64,000 nt of DNA from Herbiconiux sp. A18JL235 (lineage in GTDB: Bacteria > Actinomycetota > Actinomycetes > Actinomycetales > Microbacteriaceae), in assembly GCF_040939305.1 (NCBI RefSeq), contig NZ_CP162511.1, positions 310,001-374,000 on the forward strand, read 5' to 3'. The position numbers were made by a program, and so were the translations under genes. The notes under the pieces were generated by a model. The model searched no databases, was not told the DNA's origin, and worked only from the letters and a program-made list of their open reading frames with translations. How positions within the stretch are numbered: position 1 is the stretch's first letter; every line of letters begins with the position of its first letter. Of this stretch, positions 43,799 through 51,487 are shown piece after piece.

Positions 43799-43861
43799 TG
43801 TATGCCTTGTCGATCGTTCGGTTGCGGCGTTCACCACTTTGTTGGGTGATTTCGGATTAAC

Positions 43862-43890
43862 TTGACATATAAGTATCGGTAACGGTTTAC
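43862..43890 (+). promoter_or_regulatory. Rightward promoter with TTGACA box and GTAA-CGGT-TTAC operator-like repeat
   Basis: A consensus -35 TTGACA at 43862-43867 lies in an AT-rich part of the divergent gap. Seventeen bases later is GTTTAC, a weak -10, embedded in GTAACGGTTTAC (43879-43890), an inverted repeat (GTAA/TTAC) resembling LacI-type operators. It would drive the operon starting at 43945. Confidence 0.5.
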
Positions 43891-43944
43891 TCCTTGGAGA
43901 TCTACTTGACTGTCAGGTGGACGACGAATCCGACGGGGGATTGA

Positions 43945-45120
43945 ATGCGCATCGATTCTGTAGACCTCTTCTACGTAGCGATGCCGACCATCCTCGACAT
44001 CGGTGACGGAAGCCAGGATGCGCTTCTCGTGCGAGTGCAAGCGGATGGGTTTGTCGGTTGGGGGGAGTGCGAGGCGTCACCGTTGACCTCCATCGCGAGC
44101 CTGATCGCCCCCATGTCGCACAGCGCATGCAAGCCGGTCGGCGCGAATCTCCTCGGTGCGACGATCACCGACCCGGCTGACATCCGGGCGCTGGGGGAGC
44201 GAGTTCGCTGGGATTCGTTCGATCTTCTCCAAGCTGCTCACACGTGGTCCGGAATCGACATCGCGCTGTGGGATCTTTTGGGAAAGCAACGCGAAGTGCC
44301 TGTTCACGAGCTCCTCGGGCCCGAGCCTGCACAGCCCAAGCTGCCCTACGCGTCGGTTCTCTTCGGGCAGGACCCAGAGCAGACACTGAGCATCGCGAAG
44401 GAGGCGGCTGCCTCGGGATTCGCTGCGGTGAAATTCGGCTGGAGCGACTTCGGGCGGGGTACCGTGGCCGAAGACATCGAGCAACTGGCTGCTGCACGTG
44501 AGGGAATCGGCGAGGATGTCGAGTTCATGGTCGACGCCGCGATGGCCTGGGGTGATGACGCGGTATCGGCCTCGAAGCGCATGAAGTCTCTCCACGACTT
44601 CCGCGTGCTCTTCCTCGAGGAGCCGTTCGTCCCCGGCGCGACGCGTGCGTATCGAGAACTCGCACTCTCCAAAGGTCGGGTCGGTATCGCCGCGGGCGAG
44701 GGCTCGTCCTCGTACGAGGCGGCGATCTCGATGATCGACGATGCCGGCGTCGACTACGTTCAAGTCGACGCCGGTCGTGTGGGCGGTATCACCGAGGCCT
44801 TCCGAGTGGCCTCTTATGCTGCTCGCGCCGGAGTCAGCTACATCAACCACACCTTCACGACTCATCTCGCCCTCTCCGCCTCCCTGCAACCGTTCGCGTT
44901 CGACGCGAACTCCGGCTGGTGCGAGTATCCGCTGATGCCGAGCTCGCTGGCGCAGGCCCTGACGATCGACGGAGTCCCCGTCGGCGCGGACGGCCGCGTG
45001 CGCATACCCGAGGCGCCCGGTTTAGGTGTCACCATCTCCGAGGAGGCGATCCGCTCACACCTCGTCGACGTCGAGATCTCTGTCGACGGCACCAGGCTCT
45101 TCTCGAGCCCGAGACTCTAA
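43945..45120 (+). CDS. Enolase-superfamily enzyme (mandelate racemase/sugar-acid dehydratase group)
   Basis: A 391-residue enzyme of the mandelate racemase subgroup, whose members abstract the proton next to a carboxylate; many dehydrate sugar acids. N-terminal capping domain to about residue 130, then the barrel with catalytic Lys163 (AAVKFGW), metal ligands D197 (FMVDAAMAW), E225/E226 (FLEEPF) and E252 (GEGSS), D275 (YVQVDAGRVGG) and catalytic H302 (INHTF). KxK is only partly kept. GGGGGA precedes the ATG. It heads the rightward operon. Placed next to rhamnosidases, a rhamnonate- or other aldonate-dehydratase role is plausible but unproven. Confidence 0.88.
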   Translation: MRIDSVDLFYVAMPTILDIGDGSQDALLVRVQADGFVGWGECEASPLTSIASLIAPMSHSACKPVGANLLGATITDPADIRALGERVRWDSFDLLQAAHTWSGIDIALWDLLGKQREVPVHELLGPEPAQPKLPYASVLFGQDPEQTLSIAKEAAASGFAAVKFGWSDFGRGTVAEDIEQLAAAREGIGEDVEFMVDAAMAWGDDAVSASKRMKSLHDFRVLFLEEPFVPGATRAYRELALSKGRVGIAAGEGSSSYEAAISMIDDAGVDYVQVDAGRVGGITEAFRVASYAARAGVSYINHTFTTHLALSASLQPFAFDANSGWCEYPLMPSSLAQALTIDGVPVGADGRVRIPEAPGLGVTISEEAIRSHLVDVEISVDGTRLFSSPRL

Positions 45121-45129
45121 GGAATCACG

Positions 45130-45840
45130 ATGAACATTCTCGCCATAGGCGCCCACCCCGACGACGTAGATCTGCTCTGCGGAGGCACCCTCGCGCTCTA
45201 CGCGCAGGCCGGCCACGTCGTGACCATCGCCGTGGCAACCGACGGTCGTGTGGGTGAACAGGGCGACGACATCGCCGCGACGATCATCAGACGCCGAGCC
45301 GAGGCGGAAGCGTCGTGCGCGGTGATCGGTGCGCGACTCATCTGGATGGGCTACGAGGACGAATGGCTCATGGACGACCGTGAGACGCGCACGCGATTCA
45401 TCGATGCCTTTCGGGAGAGCGCTGCAGACATCGTGCTGGCGCACAGTGTGGGCGACTATCACCCGGACCATCGGACGGCAGGAAAGCTGGCGCTCGATGC
45501 GCAGATCCCGTCCGCCGTCCCGCGGGTGCGAACCACGCATCCCTCCCTGCCGAAGATCCCCGCCCTCTACACGATGGACACTGTGGGTCAACTCGAGAAC
45601 GATCTCGACGTGACGGTCGACATCTCCTCGGTCATCGACATCAAAGAGCAGATGCTTCGCAGCCACGCCAGCCAAGAGGATTGGCTCGAGCACATCTACG
45701 GGATGGCCTACGTCGACTTCATGAGGAGTCAGGCCGCACGACGGGGCGAGATGTCGGGGCTGCAGTACGCGGAGTCATTTCGACAAGTGCCTACGTACCC
45801 GCCCAGTCGACCGGACATACCGCTCCTCGGTGACCTCTGA
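45130..45840 (+). CDS. PIG-L family zinc-dependent deacetylase (LmbE-like)
   Basis: A 236-residue PIG-L protein. Zinc/catalytic motif A8-H9-P10-D11-D12 near the start and H111-P-D-H114 (DYHPDHR) further on form the family metal site. Members remove N-acetyl groups from GlcNAc-containing molecules. It follows the dehydratase gene by nine bases. Its presence suggests that the imported glycoside carries an N-acetylated sugar or other acylated amine. Confidence 0.92.
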   Translation: MNILAIGAHPDDVDLLCGGTLALYAQAGHVVTIAVATDGRVGEQGDDIAATIIRRRAEAEASCAVIGARLIWMGYEDEWLMDDRETRTRFIDAFRESAADIVLAHSVGDYHPDHRTAGKLALDAQIPSAVPRVRTTHPSLPKIPALYTMDTVGQLENDLDVTVDISSVIDIKEQMLRSHASQEDWLEHIYGMAYVDFMRSQAARRGEMSGLQYAESFRQVPTYPPSRPDIPLLGDL

Positions 45841-45873
45841 CGCTTCCAACAAAACCCACGAGAAAGGTTCGAT

Positions 45874-47157
45874 GTGACCAGAAAATTGCGCACCATGACC
45901 GGTGCTGTGCTCGCGGCCGCGGCCGTCCTGATGACGGCGTGCTCTGCGAATCCGACGACGTCGACGAGCGACGGTGAGGTTTCGGGATCCATCCGGTTCT
46001 CAATCTGGTTCGGTGAGGGGGATCGGGAGATGTGGGACAAGGTCATAGACGACTTCGAGTCCCAGAACCCCGGCACGGAGGTTGCCTTCGAGCCCCTGGA
46101 GTACGGCGCGTACTGGACGAGACTGAACACCCAGCTGGCCGGCGGCACTGCTCCTGACGTCATCGGGATGCAGTATCAGCAAGGCGTCCTCGGGCCGGAA
46201 GGTCAGCTCGAACCGCTCGGCCCGTCTCTCGGTGACGATTTCGCTCAGGTGCCCGAGACTCTCCTATCAGCGGGGATCACGGAGGTCGATGGCGAAGACC
46301 AGCAATACGCGCTGCCCTGGCGTTTCGTGGGAGGGTCGCTCTACGGGAATCTCTCCGCCATGGAAGCCGCCGGGGTCGAGATCCCCACCGAGGGTTGGAC
46401 AGTGGATGAGTTCCTCGCAGCCGCACAGGCGCTCACCACCGACACCACGTATGGCACCTCTGTTCCGTCGCTGACCATGGCCACTTCCCTCGAATCGGCC
46501 TTCGGAGCCGCCCCCGTATCGGCTGACGGCAAGACTGCGACCTACGACACCCCGCAGATGCTGGAAGCGAAGACGTTCCTGCGCGACCTGGTGTGGAAGT
46601 ACAAGGTCGCACCGCATCCTGCAGACCTCTCGACGCAGGCCGACCCGTTCGCGTCGGGCGCGGTCAACATGGCTTTCATGGGTAGTTGGATGTCGCCCGT
46701 CTATCGATCAATCGAGAACTTCGACTGGGATATCCTGCCCAACCCGAGCGGCTCTGTAGACGCGAAGAACTACGCCGGCCCCGACATGATCTCCGTGACG
46801 ACAGGAAGCAAGAACAAGGCCCTTGCCGAAGCATTCGTCGAGTTCATCGTCTTCGACCAGACGGCACAGGAGCTCATCGGCCAAACGGGTGCCCCGGTGC
46901 TGACCGACTATCTGAACGATCCCGCGCGCATCGAGGCGGAAGCTGCAGAGAAGCCGTCGAACTACGGCTACTTCGTACAGCAGGCCAGTGACAACGGCGA
47001 TCCGTGGACCTTCGCGCTTCCTCAGTCGCAGGAACTCGGCAAGCTCGAAGCCGATGCCGATTTCAAGATCCTCGCCTCAGCTGACTCCGACATCGCCGGC
47101 ATCCTCGCGGAGCTTGACACCGCAGCTCAGGCCGAGCTCGACTCGTCCAACGAATGA
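45874..47157 (+). CDS. Sugar ABC transporter substrate-binding lipoprotein (family 1)
   Basis: A 427-residue lipoprotein starting at GTG 45874, with GAAAGG six bases before. Lipobox LMTA-C23. The mature part follows the sugar-binding family 1 pattern: GSIRFSIWFGEGDREMWDKVIDDFESQNPGTEV, GGTAPDVIGMQ near residue 95, and AFMGSWMSP and TTGSKNKALAEAFVEFIV in the second half. It would capture the oligosaccharide for the two permeases encoded next; the permease start overlaps its stop as ATGA. No ATPase gene follows, so a shared MsiK-type ATPase elsewhere is likely. Confidence 0.94.
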   Translation: MTRKLRTMTGAVLAAAAVLMTACSANPTTSTSDGEVSGSIRFSIWFGEGDREMWDKVIDDFESQNPGTEVAFEPLEYGAYWTRLNTQLAGGTAPDVIGMQYQQGVLGPEGQLEPLGPSLGDDFAQVPETLLSAGITEVDGEDQQYALPWRFVGGSLYGNLSAMEAAGVEIPTEGWTVDEFLAAAQALTTDTTYGTSVPSLTMATSLESAFGAAPVSADGKTATYDTPQMLEAKTFLRDLVWKYKVAPHPADLSTQADPFASGAVNMAFMGSWMSPVYRSIENFDWDILPNPSGSVDAKNYAGPDMISVTTGSKNKALAEAFVEFIVFDQTAQELIGQTGAPVLTDYLNDPARIEAEAAEKPSNYGYFVQQASDNGDPWTFALPQSQELGKLEADADFKILASADSDIAGILAELDTAAQAELDSSNE

Positions 47158-48047
47158 CGGTCGCCCAGAAGGGCGCTCGGCGCAGATCGAGCGTCGCCGG
47201 TGCGAGGGGGTGGACTCTCCTCTTCCTCGCCCCGGTGACGATCGGCATCGCCGTCGTCTACTACGCAGCGCTACAAGGGATCGCGCTCGGGTTCACCGAC
47301 TGGAACGTCATCAGCGACCCCGAGGTGATCGGGCTGCAGAACTATCAGACGCTGGTGAACGATCCCCGCTTCTGGACGGCGATCCGGAACACAATGGGCA
47401 TCGTCCTCATCACCGTCCCTGTGAAACTCGCCATCGGGCTCGTGTTCGCTCTCGCGCTCAACAGGGTGATCAGATTCGGCAACTTCTTCCGACTGGCCCT
47501 GTTCTTCCCTTTCACGTGCTCGGTCGTGGCGGTGTCATTCATCTGGAAGTACTTCTACGACGCCGATGGTGCTCTCAACCGCATCCGTGAGGCCTTCGGC
47601 TGGGGGAAGATCGCGTGGATGGACCCCTCCATCGCACTGTGGTCAGTCTCGGCAATGATCGTCTGGTCAGGCGTCGGATACATCGCTCTGCTGTTCCTGT
47701 CAGGTCTCCAGTCCATTCCTCGGCAGTACTACGAGGCAGCGATCATCGACGGAGCGGGCGCCTTCGCGCGATTCCGTCACATCACCTTGCCGTTGCTGAC
47801 CCCCACGACATTCTTCCTCGTCGTGATCTCGCTCATCGCAGCGTTTCAGACCTTCGGCGAGGTGTACATCCTCGTCGGGCCGCTTGATTCGACCCTCACC
47901 CTCATGTCGTACATCTACGAACGCGCGTTCGCGGGTTTCGAGATGGGGTATGCCTCGGCCATCTCGGCGGTCCTGATCGGGCTCATCCTGATCGTCACCC
48001 TGGTACAGCTGTGGATGCAACGGAGGTGGGTCTCCTATGACAATTGA
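47154..48047 (+). CDS. Sugar ABC transporter permease, MalF/UgpA-like
   Basis: A 297-residue permease with six helices. Start WTLLFLAPVTIGIAVVYYAALQGIALGFTDWNV, then RFWTAIRNTMGIVLITVPVKLAIGL, and the ATPase-contact EAA loop QYYEAAIIDGAGAFARFRHITLPLLTP. The start overlaps the binding-protein stop. The second permease starts within its last 11 bases. It would import the binding protein's oligosaccharide ligand. Confidence 0.95.
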   Translation: MTVAQKGARRRSSVAGARGWTLLFLAPVTIGIAVVYYAALQGIALGFTDWNVISDPEVIGLQNYQTLVNDPRFWTAIRNTMGIVLITVPVKLAIGLVFALALNRVIRFGNFFRLALFFPFTCSVVAVSFIWKYFYDADGALNRIREAFGWGKIAWMDPSIALWSVSAMIVWSGVGYIALLFLSGLQSIPRQYYEAAIIDGAGAFARFRHITLPLLTPTTFFLVVISLIAAFQTFGEVYILVGPLDSTLTLMSYIYERAFAGFEMGYASAISAVLIGLILIVTLVQLWMQRRWVSYDN

Positions 48048-48939
48048 TGTCGTTCAGACAGAATCCGATACCTCGCCGCGCGATTCCGCTCCGCCGCCGG
48101 TCAGGAGCAGGAGTCGGTCGCGGGGGCGCCGAGTGGAGGCGGCTCTCGCCTACTTCGTGCTCACGATCGGAGCGTTGCTGATCCTCGGTCCGTTCGTCGT
48201 CACGATCCTGACGAGCTTCCGCACGTCGGCCGACATGGCAGTCAATCCCGGCCTGTGGCCGGCGGAATGGACACTCGACAGTTACGTCACGGCCTTCACG
48301 GAGGTTCCGCTGGCGCGGATGATCCTCAATGGACTCTTCATCTCGACCGTCGCGACGGCCGGTGGACTGCTCGCCAGCCTCCTCGGCGCATTCGCTTTGG
48401 CCAAACTGAAGTTCCGGGGCCAGCGAACGTACTTCGGGCTCGTGTTGTTCACCCTCCTCATCCCAGGGACCGTCACTCTCATACCGCTCTACATCATCAT
48501 CCGATCGCTCGGCCTCATCGATTCACCGTGGGCACTCATCCTGCCCCTGTGGACAGGCAGCGCCTTCGCGGTGTTCTTCCTGCGGCAACACCTCATGACG
48601 ATGCCGGTCGAGCTGTACGAGGCCGCGATCTTGGATGGATGTTCTACCCCGGGGGTCGTCTTCCGCATCTTTCTCCCCCTCCTACGTGGACCTCTTAGTA
48701 TCTTGGCAATCCTGAACTTCCTCGCGTCGTGGAACGATCTTCTCGGGCCGCTCGTATACCTCAGTTCGCCCGATCAAATGACACCGACGGTCGGATTGAC
48801 GTACTTCCAAGGTCAGTACACGTCGAATCTCCCGGTCATCCTCGCCGGTGCACTCGTCATCGTGATCCCGACGACGATCATCTTCTTGCTCTTCAGCAGA
48901 CAGGTCCGTGAGGGCCTCGCCATCTCAGGATTGAAATGA
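48037..48939 (+). CDS. Sugar ABC transporter permease, MalG/UgpE-like
   Basis: A 300-residue permease. A cytoplasmic Arg/Ser-rich stretch (about 35 residues) precedes AALAYFVLTIGALLILGPFVVTILTSFRTSADM. The EAA loop is ELYEAAILDGCSTPGVVFRIFLPLLRGPLSILAI, followed by NFLASWNDLLGPLVYL typical of MalG. It overlaps the MalF-like gene by 11 bases and is followed after seven bases by the 846-residue protein. Confidence 0.95.
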   Translation: MTIDVVQTESDTSPRDSAPPPVRSRSRSRGRRVEAALAYFVLTIGALLILGPFVVTILTSFRTSADMAVNPGLWPAEWTLDSYVTAFTEVPLARMILNGLFISTVATAGGLLASLLGAFALAKLKFRGQRTYFGLVLFTLLIPGTVTLIPLYIIIRSLGLIDSPWALILPLWTGSAFAVFFLRQHLMTMPVELYEAAILDGCSTPGVVFRIFLPLLRGPLSILAILNFLASWNDLLGPLVYLSSPDQMTPTVGLTYFQGQYTSNLPVILAGALVIVIPTTIIFLLFSRQVREGLAISGLK

Positions 48940-48946
48940 GGCCGTC

Positions 48947-51487
48947 ATGGGCGTGATGTTGTCCGTCGCTGGTTCGATCGGCGAAGTGGTCCGAGCGGAT
49001 GGCGCTGACGCCGTCGAAATCTCCCCGGGCACGTGGCAGGTGACGTGGGTTGAGGACGACCCAGAGATACTCACCTTCGATTACGCGGCGCACACCCTCA
49101 CGATCCGCCCGTCCGACCTCCGGGCGGGCATCCCGATCGTCGTCCGCGGTGTCGATGTGGCGATCGTGTCGGGGGCAGACCCGACGTCGTTCGCAGAACA
49201 TCGGGAGCGCGTGCACGGTGTGCGCGTCGACGACTCCTCGAGTCACCGCGAAGCGACCTTCGAGAGCGCTGCTGCCTCAGCGCGGAGCCTCCAGGTCCCT
49301 ACCTGGCTCGGTCTCGGTCGGAACATCGAACTCTTCGCAGTGGGGTTCCGGGGAATCGGAGCCACCCGCCAGAGCGAATTGCTCTGGGACTGGATCGCTC
49401 CCCAATGGCACGGAGAAGGAGTGCCGATGCCCGAAGCCGACGATCAGCCGGTTCGTTACCAGTACATGGTGGGTCGCGGAATCAGTACGCAGCACGTCAT
49501 CCGGCGGTCGCTGCAGGACGGATGCCTGCCGATCCTTCACGCGGAGATCGAGGATGGGCCCCTGACCTATCGGATCATCCAGTTCGTCGGCCCGCTCATC
49601 GGTTCGGCCGCGGAAGTCGAGGGAACTCCCTCTCTCGTGGCCGATACCCACTCCTTCGGCGCGACGTTGACGGATGAGCAACGAGACCACGCCAGACGCT
49701 TGGAGGCCGGCCGCGCCGCGAAGGACGCGCTTGTCTGCCACACTCGCATCGAGGTGACCAATCCCAGCGCCACGCCGCGATACGCCTTCCTCACGCTTCC
49801 GGTGCCGTTCGTCGGTGACTCTCACTTTCCCGTCGGCCACGAGTTCGACGCTGCCACAGGAACCGCGGCGTACACCAGCGGCCGCCGCTATCTGGCGGCG
49901 ACGGTGGACGGAGACCCTGCAGGAGGCCCGCAGATCAGCCGGCTGCTCTATCCCGGTGAGTCCATGACTGTCGAGATGTGGATTCCGCACGAGCCCCTAG
50001 GGGTCGAGGACGCAGAACTCCTCTGCGCTCTTTCGAGCGATCTCATGAGGTCAGATGTCATCGAGCACTGGCGTGCGGCGTTGTCGCAGAACGCAGAGTT
50101 CGACCTACCCGACCGTCGGCTCACCGACATGGTTCGGGCCGGCTTCGCGCATCTCGACCTGATCACGTACGGCGACAGCGGCGGGGCGCTTGCTGCGACC
50201 GTGGGTTTGTACGCACCCATCGGTTCTGAGAGCTCACCCATCATCCTCACCTTCGATTCGCTCAACCGCCCGGACCTCGCAGAGCGGTCGCTCCAGTACT
50301 TCCTTGACAAGCAGCGACCCGACGGCTCAATTCAGAACTTCAACGGCTACATGCTGGAGACCCAAGCGGTGCTCTGGACACTCGGTGAGCACTACCGGTA
50401 CGTGTGCGATGACCGATGGGCCGAGCAGATCGCCCCCGGAGTGATTCGGGCAGTCGACTTCCTCCGCCGGTGGCGTGAGGACAGCTCCTCCAGCCAGGGC
50501 GGTCTCCTCACCGGGAAGACCGCAGATCCTGACGACGAGACCGGCTCGTTCATGCTCAACGGCCTCGCGGCTGCGGCTCTTGTCCGCGCGGCGGAACTGA
50601 TTCAGACGTGTGACCCAGAGCGTTCCGCATCGTGGCGCGGAGAGGCGGAGGCCCTCGTGGCAGACGTACTCGCAGCGCTTCACGACGCGGTCGCCGCCTC
50701 GCCACTCGTCCCTGTCGCAGACGGCCTCTGGACCAAGAGCGTTCCACCATGGCCGGGGTACCCGGGCGTGCTCGCGCTCAACCCCCTGCAGAACGAGTGG
50801 TACTCCCACGGCAGTGTCTCGCTCCGCGACAGTCTGCTCGGCCCGTTGTGGCTGGCCTTCTACGAGGTGTTGGACGTCGATGATCCCCTCGTCACCGACA
50901 TGCTGCGCTATCAGGCCGACATTCTCTTCCACGAGAACCTGGCCTTCAGTCAGCCGTATTACAGTCCTCATCCCCGACTCCACCTCCTTCGTGGGGAGCG
51001 CGAGCAGTTCCTCCAGGCCTACTTCACCGGCATTGCGGGCCTCGCCGACCGCGAGACGTATTCGTTCTGGGAGCATCTGTACGGTCTCAGTCCGCACAAG
51101 ACCCATGAGGAAGCCTGGTTCCTGATGCAGACGAGGTGGATGTTGTATCTCGAAGACGGCGATGTGCTTCGTCTTCTCGCCGGGATCCCGTCGTCCTGGC
51201 TGGAGCCGTCCCAGCACATCGGGCTCCACCGGGTATCGAGTCACTTCGGGGTCTTCGACTTCGATCTCACCGTCGACGAACGTGGCGAAGTCATTGAAGT
51301 GTCCTGGCTCTTCGCGTCGCCGGATCGGGCGCCCTCAGAACTACGAATCTCTTTGCCCGGAGTCGGTGAGGCGCTGGTGGACGGCGTGGCTGGAGGACAT
51401 TTCGACCCCCTCGACCAGACGCTCGTCGTTCGCCTGTCCGGGGGCGCGACTCGTGGAAAACTCCTGCTCCCTCCGGCGAAATCATGA
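48947..51487 (+). CDS. Large unassigned protein, probable (alpha/alpha)6-barrel glycosidase
   Basis: An 846-residue cytoplasmic protein that I cannot assign to a named family. The first 380 or so residues look beta-rich. The rest resembles a six-hairpin barrel: FDLPDRRLTDMVRAGFAHLD, ADRETYSFWEHLYGLSPHKTHEEAWFLMQTRWMLYLEDGD and a final beta part after LLAGIPSSWL. The best carboxylate candidates are around TGSFMLNGLAA and ETYSFWEHL. It starts at ATG 48947 with GAGG five bases before, has no signal peptide and overlaps the next GH78 gene as ATGA. It likely acts on the imported oligosaccharide. A known but divergent GH family is possible. Confidence 0.7.
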   Translation: MGVMLSVAGSIGEVVRADGADAVEISPGTWQVTWVEDDPEILTFDYAAHTLTIRPSDLRAGIPIVVRGVDVAIVSGADPTSFAEHRERVHGVRVDDSSSHREATFESAAASARSLQVPTWLGLGRNIELFAVGFRGIGATRQSELLWDWIAPQWHGEGVPMPEADDQPVRYQYMVGRGISTQHVIRRSLQDGCLPILHAEIEDGPLTYRIIQFVGPLIGSAAEVEGTPSLVADTHSFGATLTDEQRDHARRLEAGRAAKDALVCHTRIEVTNPSATPRYAFLTLPVPFVGDSHFPVGHEFDAATGTAAYTSGRRYLAATVDGDPAGGPQISRLLYPGESMTVEMWIPHEPLGVEDAELLCALSSDLMRSDVIEHWRAALSQNAEFDLPDRRLTDMVRAGFAHLDLITYGDSGGALAATVGLYAPIGSESSPIILTFDSLNRPDLAERSLQYFLDKQRPDGSIQNFNGYMLETQAVLWTLGEHYRYVCDDRWAEQIAPGVIRAVDFLRRWREDSSSSQGGLLTGKTADPDDETGSFMLNGLAAAALVRAAELIQTCDPERSASWRGEAEALVADVLAALHDAVAASPLVPVADGLWTKSVPPWPGYPGVLALNPLQNEWYSHGSVSLRDSLLGPLWLAFYEVLDVDDPLVTDMLRYQADILFHENLAFSQPYYSPHPRLHLLRGEREQFLQAYFTGIAGLADRETYSFWEHLYGLSPHKTHEEAWFLMQTRWMLYLEDGDVLRLLAGIPSSWLEPSQHIGLHRVSSHFGVFDFDLTVDERGEVIEVSWLFASPDRAPSELRISLPGVGEALVDGVAGGHFDPLDQTLVVRLSGGATRGKLLLPPAKS

